Origin: Marinicella sediminis
GTDB lineage: Bacteria; Pseudomonadota; Gammaproteobacteria; Xanthomonadales; Marinicellaceae
Assembly (NCBI RefSeq): GCF_002000055.1
Contig: NZ_MVBD01000003.1
Location: forward strand, 62,001-126,000
DNA: 64,000 bases
Direction: 5' to 3'
Numbering within the stretch: the first letter of the stretch is position 1; the number at the start of each line of letters is the position of its first letter. The translations under genes were made by a program, and so were the position numbers. Below, in pieces: positions 44,401-53,319 of this stretch. The notes beneath the pieces were generated by a model that had not been told where the DNA came from, did not search any database, and saw only the letters and a list, made by a program, of their open reading frames with translations.

Positions 44401-45907
44401 TGCCACGCAATCATCACTGGCACTGGAAAATGCCAGGCTGTTTGAAGAGGTCAATCATCTGGCTGAACAAGCCAATGCCTCCAACCAGGCAAAAAGTGAT
44501 TTTCTGGCCCAGGTCTCACATGAAGTGCGCACACCCATGAACGGCATACTGGGCATGAATGAATTGTTACTGACCACTCAATTGGATGAAGAGCAGCGTT
44601 TGTATGCATCTGCAGTCGCAGAGTCAGGTGAACACTTATTACACATCATCAACGACATCCTTGATTTATCCAAAATTGAAGCTGGTGAGTTGGTTCTGGA
44701 AAAGCGGCCTGTGGAATTAACCACGCTGCTGGATGAAGTGGTCAAAGCTTTTGTTTCAGCCAGTAAAAGTAAACAAATCATGTTCTGGACCCAGGTAGAT
44801 CCGCAGCTGGCCACCCATCGTGAAGCTGATTCAGTGCGGCTCAAACAAATCCTCATGAACCTGTTGAGCAATGCATTTAAATTCACCGCTTCAGGCAATG
44901 TCAGTCTGCAGCTGGAAGCTGGAGAAGACCCTGAGGTAATGGTGATCACTGTTGCTGACACTGGAATTGGCATCGAACAGCAAATGATAGATCATTTGTT
45001 TGAGCCTTTTACACAGGCAGACAGTTCCATCACCCGGAAATTTGGCGGTACGGGTCTGGGACTGAGCATAGTTAAACAGCTGACTGAACGCATGGGCGGA
45101 CACATTGAGGTCAGCAGTGAGGTTGGTCAGGGTACCCGGATCAGTTGTCATGTGCCATTGCCGGTCATTGAGCAGGAAGGTGGGAAATCCAAAGACCGTC
45201 ATCAGGCGTTGGTGGTTGGGTACCATCAAGGTGTGTATCAGGCACTCAGGGATCATTTGGCCATTTGCCGGGTTGAAGTCACCGAAGATGCCGGGGAAAA
45301 CTGGGATGTGTTGCTGGTGATTGATGACGATGGGGTTGATCACAGGGAACTGATAGCCAGCGCTAATCGCAATTTAATTCCGGTCTATGTGTTCAAGCCG
45401 GTATACCGTCAGGAGGTGAGACAGACTGGTACGTTCCGGGTGCTGGATGTGCCTTTTACGTTTGATACCATTGGCCAATTGTTCAAGACCGGTTCAGACG
45501 ACTTGTATGGCCTGGTAAAACCACACACAAACACCACTCAGTTACACTTGCTGGTGGTTGAGGACAACCCAATCAATCAACAGCTGCTTTTGGAACTGCT
45601 GGAAAAGGAGGGCCATCTGGTGGATATATTCGATGATGCCAACCATGCTTTGGCTGGGATCAACAATGTCCGCTATGATCTGATGCTGGTGGATTATCAT
45701 TTGCCGGATTTGACCGGCATCGAGTTCATCAAGGCCTGTCGTCAGCAAGGCATTGATGCCAGAGCGGTTATCATGACTGCTGATCTGTCCGACAGTCTGC
45801 AACAGATGTGTGTTGAAAATGGCATAGAAGACATGATCACCAAGCCGTTTAAGATGGCCGAGTTAAAGGCCATCACAGAACGTGATCAGACTGATTGTGA
45901 TGATTGA
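41483..45907 (+). CDS. Hybrid sensor histidine kinase with beta-propeller input
   Basis: 1474 residues. A signal or anchor helix at about 45-63 is followed by two-component propeller repeats (for example [40 protein letters not shown]) to about residue 700, a Y_Y_Y domain (about 735-805), a membrane helix (811-835), a GAF-like domain, HisKA with phospho-His1013 ([11 protein letters not shown]), HATPase ([12 protein letters not shown]), a degenerate receiver-like segment (about 1245-1345) and a true receiver with Asp1404 (LVDYHLPDL). No DNA-binding domain follows, unlike hybrid systems of Bacteroidetes. The ATG at 41483 is uncertain; later starts could fit. Confidence 0.9.
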   Translation: MGHPVSSLVLPLELRYDISQKNTTESSIRRHQLTHKLSYFKISHGFRTALFCCLLLCTHAALSTLGNDRYVNITNYDVYDGLAGNKVTQIAQDELGYLWFGTHSGLNRFDSQQFSQFRKDTLDASALPANEITLFHVVGEEMWISLNEVGLARFDMQSQRFERIPETPGNSAGIEHSVVFAITSDADDNVWIFQFDHGISVYERQTGQFTHYTPEHTDWLTSVRFFDAKTDAKGHIWVATLEGQVLQINPADRTARAHLIESGEDPKSARMYALSLTDDQQVYAAGYQGVYRFDQQQDRFQPLITAQNMAELMGEPVTVRSLTADSAGNLWLATRKGLVLLKDNQLTHIRFMQKGRPEQRQFHIRMVFEDHENNIWLATDANGVIKLNEGWDQFNIYMPFQNLDSSNHAINITMVDHGTLDDTLWIINEAEQTLLVYRYQRGQFVLSRSYGEADGLPMQVLTIYQDQAYRLWLSSETGLYYFDQATQRFVLLETPLIQGGVTEVFEIGRKLYFTVFGEQQLYEIDPIGLTVSQSDQQLMNEITSKSVTDQQGQVWLVGNQGLERFNQNLAQWQSLLQTDESISDIWLSEAGDDLWLVDNGKLMNFSVTDGQLLARDTAQLNAIISRYLVHTIQLRDDELWLGSDNGLIVIDRQTNSVIEQLSVDNNLPSNVLQNIHRLYDNSLLMVTSSGLAHFKTVIQKQVKPSPRLLLSEVLHNGNTISELAEFAYNYGSLTIRYQLLSFTAPQFHQYQYRLHTEGEWLAANQETQQSFHQLSPGSYRFEVRGRVSDSQWSDPMGYDFEVLPPPWKSQLAYLIYLLTGVVLLAMVLFLIRKRWQYTARIVQAKQKQAFAEHQLSITTSLVSSLETEQLLEKIKIQIGGQVKADQVELCYWNSQNNYQLFSDAELTTAEKNKLGARALEMFSNHLGHLTEKTAQGMSLWVLFGQSEDRLGLVQLHRHQGAFNRSDITLAKAYATQSSLALENARLFEEVNHLAEQANASNQAKSDFLAQVSHEVRTPMNGILGMNELLLTTQLDEEQRLYASAVAESGEHLLHIINDILDLSKIEAGELVLEKRPVELTTLLDEVVKAFVSASKSKQIMFWTQVDPQLATHREADSVRLKQILMNLLSNAFKFTASGNVSLQLEAGEDPEVMVITVADTGIGIEQQMIDHLFEPFTQADSSITRKFGGTGLGLSIVKQLTERMGGHIEVSSEVGQGTRISCHVPLPVIEQEGGKSKDRHQALVVGYHQGVYQALRDHLAICRVEVTEDAGENWDVLLVIDDDGVDHRELIASANRNLIPVYVFKPVYRQEVRQTGTFRVLDVPFTFDTIGQLFKTGSDDLYGLVKPHTNTTQLHLLVVEDNPINQQLLLELLEKEGHLVDIFDDANHALAGINNVRYDLMLVDYHLPDLTGIEFIKACRQQGIDARAVIMTADLSDSLQQMCVENGIEDMITKPFKMAELKAITERDQTDCDD

Positions 45908-46320
45908 TCAGGCTTGTTTTTACTGTTCAGTTTGCCATTGATCTCATTCAGCGCTTCGTTCATTTTTTTCACCAGTAAGTCCTTCTTTTCCGGATCGATG
46001 TATTTCGACTCAAAGGCCGTCTGGGTTTTGATCAACAGGTCGTCAAAATTTTTACCCTGGTATTTGAGTGGTGCCATTTCATCTTTGCGGGCATCATCAA
46101 ACAAACCAATCCAACGCTCAGACAGTTTACCGTAACTCAACAGTCGATAGACATACCGGCCTGGTCGCTCTGAGTGTTTGATCAGGCCAAAAATGGCCGC
46201 AAATAAACACAAGGGCATCAAAGCCAGGTCACGCAGGCCATCAACAATCAGTTTCAGCTGCAGCACGATGGTGTCGCGCACCACTTCAGTTCTTGAGTTT
46301 GGATCTTCGGTTTCTTGCAT
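45886..46320 (-). CDS. Hypothetical single-pass membrane protein
   Basis: 144 residues with one hydrophobic segment ([16 protein letters not shown], about 33-49) and a charged helical C-terminal part ending in Lys-rich sequence. It was not recognised. Its 3' end overlaps the hybrid kinase stop by 22 bases on the opposite strand, so the two may interfere at the transcript level. The ATG at 46320 was chosen over 46347 because the longer version adds only nine residues without clear ribosome site. Confidence 0.6.
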   Translation of the reverse strand: MQETEDPNSRTEVVRDTIVLQLKLIVDGLRDLALMPLCLFAAIFGLIKHSERPGRYVYRLLSYGKLSERWIGLFDDARKDEMAPLKYQGKNFDDLLIKTQTAFESKYIDPEKKDLLVKKMNEALNEINGKLNSKNKPDQSSQSV

Positions 46321-46659
46321 GGCAGTAAGGAGCGTAAAGAGTAACAATGATTATAAATCAGAACAGCCTCATTTGAGAATAGGCCTTAGGTCATCATCAC
46401 TGGTATCTTGCTTGCTTTGTTTGACCTTTGTTAGGTGTGGGTTTGCAGCAATGGTATGGAGCGCTGGCTGCACCTTGCGGAAGCGGCTTGGTATGCTAAT
46501 CACCCGCCATTCATCATTGATTAATTCAATGGACAATTGACTTCATACGGTGACTCCGCCTGTAATGCGTCAAACCGCCATGACTGCTTATTCTGCCTCA
46601 CCGGGGCAACGGGTCGAGCTGATCATCAACTCTCCATGTCTGAGTCAGTCAGATGTTGA
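46321..46659. other. Intergenic stretch without recognised gene
   Basis: 339 bases. Only shadow frames were seen, none with convincing family sequence. A near-palindrome (ATTGATTAATTCAAT, near 46516-46530) is the only repeat-like feature. No tRNA or terminator was identified. Confidence 0.6.
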
Positions 46660-47115
46660 TCAGTCCTTGGTCAGCGATTTTAAAAACACCTCAACTGCGG
46701 CTTCGAAAAAGGTTTTCTCGGCAGTACCAAAGCGGTTTTTAACCGGGCTGTCGACATCCAGAACACCATTGATCTGCTCAGTGTAAAACGGCACCACAAT
46801 TTCTGATTCAGAAGCTGCATCACAAGCGACGTGACCGGCAAAGGCATGCACATCGTCGACCACTTCGGTGGCCTGGTTGGCAAAAGCGGTGCCACATACG
46901 CCCTGGCCGATTTGCAGGCGGGTACAAGCCGGCTGGCCATGGAACGGGCCCAGCACCAGTTCTTCACCCTGCTGATAATAAAAGCCCAGCCAATTGACCT
47001 GTTCCAGATTGTGGTACAAAAATGAAGACAGGTTGGCGGCATTGGCCTGCAGGTCGTGTTCTACAGACAACAGGGCTTCCAGTTGTTTCAACAGCAAAGG
47101 ATAAGATTCGCTCAT
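46660..47115 (-). CDS. msrC: Free methionine-(R)-sulfoxide reductase (GAF type)
   Basis: Reduces free methionine-R-sulfoxide with thioredoxin. The 151-residue GAF protein has WLGFYY, GPFHGQPACTRL, GQGVCGTAF and HVACDAASESEIVVPF, in which the three cysteines occupy the positions of the known reductase. It ends with a typical SLTKD C-terminus. It is in the YebR/fRMsr family. Confidence 0.92.
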   Translation of the reverse strand: MSESYPLLLKQLEALLSVEHDLQANAANLSSFLYHNLEQVNWLGFYYQQGEELVLGPFHGQPACTRLQIGQGVCGTAFANQATEVVDDVHAFAGHVACDAASESEIVVPFYTEQINGVLDVDSPVKNRFGTAEKTFFEAAVEVFLKSLTKD

Positions 47116-47207
47116 GTGCTTCAGTTCAACGGTAAAAAAACCAAAATGGGGATGAGACCGGGCAATTCAAGCCCAATACACAACCCCATTGAATGTCTGT
47201 TTGAGGG

Positions 47208-47244
47208 ATGATGGCGGATCGGAGGATACCTGGGACGCCATCAT
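47208..47244 (-). terminator. Hairpin after mscL
   Basis: Read leftward, ATGATGGCG and CGCCATCAT arms with a 19-base loop lie just beyond the mscL stop. There is no T run, so it may be weak or factor-dependent. Confidence 0.45.
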
Positions 47245-47255
47245 GCTGTATCAGA

Positions 47256-47663
47256 TTATTTATTGTGCGCTTTCATCATGTCTCTGATTTCCATCAGCAG
47301 CTTTTCTTCATTGGAAGGCTCTGGAGGCGCAGCCGGCGCTTCTTCTTCTTTTTTCTTCAGGTTATTCATGACTTTGACCACCATAAACACCGCAAAGGCC
47401 ACAATCAGGAAGTCTATTGTCACCTGGACAAAAGCCCCCCATTGCAGGGTCACTGCTTCAGTGGTTTCAGTGGCTTCTTTGAGTACCAGCGCCAGGTCTG
47501 AAAAATCAACACCACCAATCAACAAGCCCAAAGGTGGCATCAGTACGCCATTGACGAAAGCAGAAACTATCTTGCCAAATGCCGCGCCGATGATGATACC
47601 CACTGCCATGTCCATTACATTGCCTTTGACGGCAAACTTCTTGAATTCCGACATCATACCCAT
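47256..47663 (-). CDS. mscL: Large-conductance mechanosensitive channel MscL
   Basis: Opens under membrane tension to release solutes during hypo-osmotic shock. The 135-residue protein has the family N-terminus ([25 protein letters not shown]), the GLLIGG loop, and a Lys/Glu-rich C-terminal bundle. GAGGAG stands before the ATG at 47663. Confidence 0.96.
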   Translation of the reverse strand: MGMMSEFKKFAVKGNVMDMAVGIIIGAAFGKIVSAFVNGVLMPPLGLLIGGVDFSDLALVLKEATETTEAVTLQWGAFVQVTIDFLIVAFAVFMVVKVMNNLKKKEEEAPAAPPEPSNEEKLLMEIRDMMKAHNK

Positions 47664-47745
47664 GTCATTCTCCTCTAATGTTATAAAAGTAGAATAATTG
47701 TAAATTGAATCAGGCAGTTAGGGGAATTTTTTTGTGAACCAATGT

Positions 47746-47774
47746 AAAAAGGCCAGTGGGATCACCCACTGGCC
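47746..47774 (-). terminator. Terminator of glnA
   Basis: Read leftward, GGCCAGTGGG and CCCACTGGCC form a perfect 10-base stem with a four-base loop, followed by TTTTT. It stands 28 bases after the glnA stop. Confidence 0.93.
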
Positions 47775-47801
47775 CTCTTCATTCACATGACATGTGTTTA
47801 A

Positions 47802-49205
47802 TTATAATGAGTAGTACATATCAAATTCAGCAGGGTGCGTGCTCATGCGGATGCGATCCACTTCAGCTTGTTTCAGCTCGATGAAGCCATCGATCACGTC
47901 ATCAGTGAATACGCCGCCGGCTTTCAGGAAATCACGGTCATTGTCCAGTGCTTCCAGGGCCTGATCCAGTGAATGACAGACCGTTGGAATGCTCTTGGCT
48001 TCTTCAGGTGGCAGGTCATACAGGTCTTTGTCCATGGCTGAGCCCGGATCAATTTTGTTCTTGATACCGTCAAGTCCAGCCATCATCATGGCGGCAAACA
48101 TCAGGTATGGGTTACCCATTGGGTCGCCAAAACGGACTTCGATGCGGCGCGCTTTGGGGTTGTTAACAAAAGGAATCCGAATGGAAGCGGAACGGTTTCT
48201 GGCAGAATAGGCCAGCATGACCGGAGCTTCAAAGCCTGGCACCAAACGTTTGTAAGAGTTGGTGGATGAATTGGCGAAGGCATTCAGAGCGCGGGCGTGT
48301 TTGAATATGCCGCCGATGTAATGCAGCGCAGTTTCAGACAGACCGCCATAGCCGTCACCCATAAACAGGTTTTCACCTGATTTACTCAGTGACTGATGCA
48401 CATGCATTCCACTGCCGTTGTCACCAACCACTGGTTTGGGCATAAAAGTCGCGGTGTAGCCATAATCGTGGGCCACATTATGCACCGCATATTTCATCAT
48501 CAATACTTCATCGGCTTTCTTCACCAGGGTATTGAATCTGGCTCCAATTTCACATTGTCCGGCGGTACCCACTTCGTGGTGATGTACTTCAATTTCCAGA
48601 CCCATGCCTTCCATCACTTTACACATCGCCGAACGCAGGTCATTCAAGGAATCAACTGGAGGAACCGGGAAGTAACCCCCTTTGACACGTGGTCGGTGAC
48701 CGGCATTTTCAGTGGCATCAGAACCTGATTCCCAGGCACCTTCCTGGGAATAAATTTCATATCGGCAATCATTGGCATCGGTTTTCCAGCTGACACCATC
48801 AAACACAAAAAACTCTGGCTCAGGACCAAAAAATGCGGTGTCTGCCACACCAGATTGTTGCAGAAAAGCTTCGGCACGTTTGGCGATGGATCTTGGATCA
48901 CGTTCATAACCCTGCATGGTGTTCGGTTCGAGGATGTCACAACGGATCACCAAAGTGGGGTATTGACTGAATGGATCGATGAAAGCCGTGTCTGGTTCCG
49001 GCATCAGGATCATGTCAGATTCATTGATGCCTTTCCAGCCAGCAATCGAAGAACCATCGAACATTTTACCTTCTTCAAACAGGTCCTCATTGACCTGTGA
49101 AACCGGCAGGGTCACGTGATGTTCTTTGCCGGCGGTGTCACAAAAACGCAAATCAACGAAGTCGATGTTCTCGTCTTTGATTAAATCTAAAATCTTATCA
49201 CTCAT
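47802..49205 (-). CDS. glnA: Glutamine synthetase, type I
   Basis: Makes glutamine from glutamate and ammonia. At 467 residues it fits the GlnA type of Proteobacteria and carries [39 protein letters not shown], and [10 protein letters not shown] with the tyrosine that is normally adenylylated by GlnE. AGGA stands six bases before the ATG at 49205; the in-frame extension to 49349 has no family sequence. A sigma-54-type promoter lies upstream. Confidence 0.97.
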   Translation of the reverse strand: MSDKILDLIKDENIDFVDLRFCDTAGKEHHVTLPVSQVNEDLFEEGKMFDGSSIAGWKGINESDMILMPEPDTAFIDPFSQYPTLVIRCDILEPNTMQGYERDPRSIAKRAEAFLQQSGVADTAFFGPEPEFFVFDGVSWKTDANDCRYEIYSQEGAWESGSDATENAGHRPRVKGGYFPVPPVDSLNDLRSAMCKVMEGMGLEIEVHHHEVGTAGQCEIGARFNTLVKKADEVLMMKYAVHNVAHDYGYTATFMPKPVVGDNGSGMHVHQSLSKSGENLFMGDGYGGLSETALHYIGGIFKHARALNAFANSSTNSYKRLVPGFEAPVMLAYSARNRSASIRIPFVNNPKARRIEVRFGDPMGNPYLMFAAMMMAGLDGIKNKIDPGSAMDKDLYDLPPEEAKSIPTVCHSLDQALEALDNDRDFLKAGGVFTDDVIDGFIELKQAEVDRIRMSTHPAEFDMYYSL

Positions 49206-49284
49206 GAAAAATCCTGTGTCTGTGTTTGGTTGCGCGTATTTTATGAATGATGGCAGCCAAAAAACATACGCAATTCTGCGTGAT

Positions 49285-49300
49285 TGCAATCGCCAAGCCA
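49285..49300 (-). promoter_or_regulatory. Sigma-54-type promoter of glnA
   Basis: Read leftward, TGGCTTGGCGATTGCA has GG and GC separated by 10 bases, the spacing of sigma-54 -24/-12 elements (consensus TGGCACG-N4-TTGCA), with TGGC and TTGCA exact. The start would be near 49274, 69 bases before the ATG. I did not find a clear NtrC site upstream. Confidence 0.65.
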
Positions 49301-49403
49301 TTATTCTCAGTATTTTGGTCCTGCCAGTGAGGGCAGTCAATCCGATCATCCAGGGGCTTTTTTATGGTAGAGTATTGATTTTAAAAATTGGCTGATTTGC
49401 TCC

Positions 49404-50759
49404 ATGCGAAAACCCTTGATTGCCTTGTTGATGTTGTTAACGATATGTCCTTGCTGGTCCCAGGACCAGGCTGAGGAACAAATCATTCGTGAGGCTGATT
49501 GGAAAGACACCGAACAACAAATCAAAGTCAAACCAACGGTCAGCGATCAGGCGATTGAGGATCGCTTTGAACGCATCCTCAAAGTCAGTCAGCGCATCAA
49601 TGAAGCCCAGGTAAAGGTAACCGAAGGGGTGTTGGTGCTGGAAGGCTGGACCCGGGAAGAGGCCAACAGGGACTGGGTGGAAGCAGCGGCCAATCGCACA
49701 GAAGGGGTGATTGCAGTTGTCAATGACATCGAACTGCGCAACATTGATCAATGGGATTTGCAACCGGCGGTCACTGAAGCCGTGGGTTTGTATGAACAGA
49801 TCATTCGTGCCCTACCCAAGATAACCATCGCCCTGGTGTTACTGCTGATCACCTGGTTGTTGGTGAAGTTCACCATAGCTTTGGCTGTCCGGGCGATGAA
49901 AAATAAGGTTCACAACCCGTTTGTGCTGCGTATGACGGCCCGTCTGTTTGCCATTCCTGTGCTGGTGGTGGGTATTTATCTGGTTTTACAACTGACTGGT
50001 TTGACACAATTGGCCGTGACTGTGATTGGTGGTACCGGACTGATGGGTCTGGTGATTGGGATTGCCTTCAAAGACATCGCTGAAAACTTTCTGGCCAGTA
50101 TCCTGATCAGCATTGAACGGCCGTTCAAGATCGGTGATTACATCCTGGTCAATGGCCATGAAGGGGTGGTGCAAAGTGTGACCACGCGGGGTACCGTGAT
50201 CATGACTCTGGATGGAAACCACATCCACATTCCCAACGCCATCATTTATAAAAACACCATCGTCAATGTCACGGCCAATCCCAATATCAGAAAGAACTTC
50301 ACCGTTGGTATTGGTTATGATGACAACATCAGTGAAGCCCAACACATTGCGCTGGAGGTGTTGCAGAAACATGACGCCGTTATGGATGATCCTGAACCGC
50401 AGGTGTTGGTAGAAAACCTGGGGCCGGCCACGGTGAATCTGGTGGTGTATTTTTGGGTCAATGGACAACAAAACAGTTCAGCCAAAGTTAAATCAGCTGT
50501 CATCCGGCTGGTCAAAAGAGCTTTTGATGAGGCCCGGATATCGATGCCTGATGAAGCCCGTGAAGTGGTCTTCCCCGAAGGTGTCAGGGTGTATCAGGAA
50601 GATCGGCCGAATGAACCAAAACCAATCGCTGAAAAAACCCACGAACCTCAGAGTAATGTCATTGAACAGGATCTTTCCAATGAAGTTGATGACATCCGCA
50701 AGCAGTCAGCTGCCAATCAACTCAGCGATGACAAAGATAACCTGATCAAAGATGGCTAA
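49404..50759 (+). CDS. MscS-family mechanosensitive channel with N-terminal BON-like domain
   Basis: 451 residues with a signal (MRKPLIALLMLLTICPCWS), an N-terminal periplasmic BON-like domain (VKVTEGVLVLEGWTREEA, near 70-110), three membrane helices and the MscS pore/beta domain (GTGLMGLVIGIAFKDIAENFLASI and PFKIGDYILVNGHEGVVQSV). It extends into a polar C-terminal tail. It overlaps modA by 8 bases (ATGGCTAA), an unusual partner for molybdate transport. Confidence 0.9.
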   Translation: MRKPLIALLMLLTICPCWSQDQAEEQIIREADWKDTEQQIKVKPTVSDQAIEDRFERILKVSQRINEAQVKVTEGVLVLEGWTREEANRDWVEAAANRTEGVIAVVNDIELRNIDQWDLQPAVTEAVGLYEQIIRALPKITIALVLLLITWLLVKFTIALAVRAMKNKVHNPFVLRMTARLFAIPVLVVGIYLVLQLTGLTQLAVTVIGGTGLMGLVIGIAFKDIAENFLASILISIERPFKIGDYILVNGHEGVVQSVTTRGTVIMTLDGNHIHIPNAIIYKNTIVNVTANPNIRKNFTVGIGYDDNISEAQHIALEVLQKHDAVMDDPEPQVLVENLGPATVNLVVYFWVNGQQNSSAKVKSAVIRLVKRAFDEARISMPDEAREVVFPEGVRVYQEDRPNEPKPIAEKTHEPQSNVIEQDLSNEVDDIRKQSAANQLSDDKDNLIKDG

Positions 50760-51501
50760 AATCACCTGGTTGTTGCTTTTGCTGCTGTTCACACCGCTGA
50801 CAGATGCCGGTCAATTGAGGGTGGCAGTGGCCAGTAACTTTGCCAAAACCCTGGAACAACTGGCGCTGCTGTTCAAACAACAGCATGGTCATGATTTACG
50901 CATCAGTCATGGTTCAACCGGGCAGTTGTTTGCCCAGCTCAGACAAGGTGCTCCTCATGATGTCTTCATGGCTGCTGACACCACCAGACCGCAGCGCCTG
51001 GTCACTGCTGGATTGGCCACAGATATGAGGGTGTACGCCAGGGGGCAGTTGGTGCTGCTGGTCAATCACCAGCCGGCCGCACAATGCGCTGACTGGCTCA
51101 ATCAACCAGGTGATGAATACCTGGCCCTGGCCAACCCTGAACTGGCCCCTTATGGTTTGGCAGCCCGTAAATACCTGGTAAATCAACAGCTTGACAAAAC
51201 TTTCAGTGGTCGCCTGGTGATGGGAGAAAACGTGGCTCAGGCAGCGCATCTGGTGATCAGTGGTAATGCCCGTGGTGGTCTGCTGGCGGCATCCTTGTTA
51301 CATCAGGTGCGTTTGCCTGAGACCAGCTGTACCTGGCTGATACCGCCGGCAGAGCATCACCCGGTGCGGCAAGGCATGGTGGCCATGACAGGCAGTGAAA
51401 GACGGGCTTTGATTGATGAATTCTATGTATTCATGCAGTCGGCTCAGGCTCGTGAATTGATGATTGATCATGGTTACCTGATGGCAGCTGAAGATGATTG
51501 A
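50752..51501 (+). CDS. modA: Molybdate-binding periplasmic protein ModA
   Basis: 249 residues with a signal peptide (LLLLLFTPLTDAG region) and the family N-terminal LRVAVASNFAKTLEQLALLFKQ, SHGSTGQLFAQLRQGAPHDVFMAAD and the C-terminal GSERRALIDEFYVFMQS. It captures molybdate or tungstate for ModBC. Its 5' end overlaps mscS and its 3' end overlaps modB, each by 8 bases. Confidence 0.94.
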   Translation: MAKITWLLLLLLFTPLTDAGQLRVAVASNFAKTLEQLALLFKQQHGHDLRISHGSTGQLFAQLRQGAPHDVFMAADTTRPQRLVTAGLATDMRVYARGQLVLLVNHQPAAQCADWLNQPGDEYLALANPELAPYGLAARKYLVNQQLDKTFSGRLVMGENVAQAAHLVISGNARGGLLAASLLHQVRLPETSCTWLIPPAEHHPVRQGMVAMTGSERRALIDEFYVFMQSAQARELMIDHGYLMAAEDD

Positions 51502-52171
51502 GTGGCCTGATATGACTGCCTTCTGGCTGAGTTTCAAGTTGGCAACCATCACCACCGTATTGTTACTGATCATCTGTACACCGCTGGCCTGGTGGCTGGC
51601 CCGAACCCGGCTGGGAATCAAACCCTGGATCGAAGCACTGGTGACATTGCCCATCGTTTTGCCGCCAACGGTGATGGGCTTTTATCTGTTGTTGCTGCTC
51701 GGGCCTGAAGGCTGGTTGGGCGGCTTCTGGGTGCAGTTAACAGGCAATGCCCTGACTTTTTCATTCACCGGTCTGGTGATCGCTTCCATGGTTTATAGCC
51801 TCCCATTTGTGGTGCAGCCATTGCAAAATGGTTTTGCTGCCATCAATCCCCGGATGCAGGAAGCTGCCCGCACCCTGGGGGCCAGGCCTATTGAGGTGTT
51901 TTTGACCATAACCATGCCACTGGCCAAAAGGGGTATTTTGACTGCGGTGGTGCTGGGGTTTGCCCATACATTGGGGGAGTTCGGAGTGGTGTTGATGGTG
52001 GGCGGCAACATCCCTGGTGAAACCAAAGTCATCGCCATTGAAATTTATAATCAGGTGGAAATGCTCAATTATCAACAAGCCCACGTATTGTCGGCTTTGT
52101 TGTTGTTGCTGGCCTTTGCATTGATCTTGTTGATGTACGTCATCAATCATCGGAGCGCGCGTCATGACTGA
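51494..52171 (+). CDS. modB: Molybdate ABC transporter permease ModB
   Basis: 225 residues with about five membrane helices and the permease EAA-like loop EAARTLGARPIEVFLTITMPLAKRGILTAVV (the part EAARTLGARP is the conserved core). It starts by overlap with modA (ATGATTGA) and overlaps modC. Confidence 0.95.
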   Translation: MIEWPDMTAFWLSFKLATITTVLLLIICTPLAWWLARTRLGIKPWIEALVTLPIVLPPTVMGFYLLLLLGPEGWLGGFWVQLTGNALTFSFTGLVIASMVYSLPFVVQPLQNGFAAINPRMQEAARTLGARPIEVFLTITMPLAKRGILTAVVLGFAHTLGEFGVVLMVGGNIPGETKVIAIEIYNQVEMLNYQQAHVLSALLLLLAFALILLMYVINHRSARHD

Positions 52172-53243
52172 TCCGGGTAATTGTCAGGTGCGCATTGACC
52201 ACGGCGGATTTCATCTGGCGGTCGACCTGAGCCTGCCTGTTGACCGGGTGTTGGGTGTTTGGGGGCCATCCGGATGCGGCAAAACCAGTCTGTTACGTAC
52301 CCTGGCCGGATTGGATAAACACCCGGGCTCGGTGGTCATAATTGGTGACCAGGTGTGTCAGAGTCAAAGGGTGTTTTTGCCAGCCGAACAACGGGCACTG
52401 GCCTATGTTTTTCAGGATCAACAATTATTTCCGCATTTGACCGTCAGAAAAAATCTGGAATATGCCTGGCAAAGGCGTCTGGTCGATCGGTACATTGTGT
52501 CGGTTGATGAAGCGATTGCGGTTTTTGATCTGGCAGGATTGTTGAACCGCTACCCTCGTCATTTATCTGGTGGTGAACAACAACGGGTGGCGCTGGCCAG
52601 GGGGTTGTTGCGTCAGCCCGGACTGATGTTACTTGATGAACCCATGGCATCGCTTGACCATCAGAACAAAGCCCGTTTATTGCCCTATCTGCGGTTGATT
52701 AACCAGCGCTACCGATTACCCATGTTGTATGTCAGTCACCAGCTGGATGAACTGATGGCTGTGGTCGATGATCTGTTGGTTATTCGTGAGGGTCGGCCAG
52801 CGTTCAATGGTGAGCTGAATGCAGCGATGATTGATCAGGCTGCCGGCTTGTCCACCTTGCCCCAGGCTGGAACGGTGTTGGCAGGTGCAGTGGTGGGGCA
52901 GGATCTTGAACATGGTTTGGTACAAATCAAGTCTCGGGGCGGCCTGTCACTGTGGGTCAAAGGTGAACAAGCCATTGGCACGGCCATCAGAATGATCATT
53001 GCAGCCAATGAAGTCAGTTTATCACTCAAACCACCGGAGCAGAGCAGTGTGTTGAATGTGATTCAGGCCACCGTGGTTGAAGTCATTCCGACAGGCTCTT
53101 TTGATTACCTGATCGCGGTTTGTTCTGCTCAGGATCAGCTGGTGGCAAGAATTTCCGGGCGGTCTTTGGCCAATCTCAATGTCCGAGCCGGACAGTCGGT
53201 ATTTGCACAATTTAAAACCCAGGCGATTGATCCGTTTGAGTGA
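52164..53243 (+). CDS. modC: Molybdate ABC transporter ATP-binding protein ModC
   Basis: 359 residues. Walker A GPSGCGKTS, signature LSGGEQQRVALARGLL, Walker B LMLLDEPMASLD, H-loop VSHQLDE, and a C-terminal TOBE-type mop domain (SVLNVIQATVVEVIPTGSFDYLIAV and the later VARISGRSLANL). The mop domain binds molybdate and senses it. The start overlaps modB (ATGACTGA). Confidence 0.95.
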   Translation: MTDPGNCQVRIDHGGFHLAVDLSLPVDRVLGVWGPSGCGKTSLLRTLAGLDKHPGSVVIIGDQVCQSQRVFLPAEQRALAYVFQDQQLFPHLTVRKNLEYAWQRRLVDRYIVSVDEAIAVFDLAGLLNRYPRHLSGGEQQRVALARGLLRQPGLMLLDEPMASLDHQNKARLLPYLRLINQRYRLPMLYVSHQLDELMAVVDDLLVIREGRPAFNGELNAAMIDQAAGLSTLPQAGTVLAGAVVGQDLEHGLVQIKSRGGLSLWVKGEQAIGTAIRMIIAANEVSLSLKPPEQSSVLNVIQATVVEVIPTGSFDYLIAVCSAQDQLVARISGRSLANLNVRAGQSVFAQFKTQAIDPFE

Positions 53244-53319
53244 ATCAGCAACTGGTTTACAGATCAGGTTTTTGTTAACATAGGGTATTTACTTTACCTA
53301 CTTTCAAAGGAGTGAATGT

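Noticed and set aside
46178-46540. A 120-residue rightward frame that crosses the gene-poor stretch
   Set aside because: Low-complexity serine- and arginine-rich translation, opposite another frame, without ribosome site or family.
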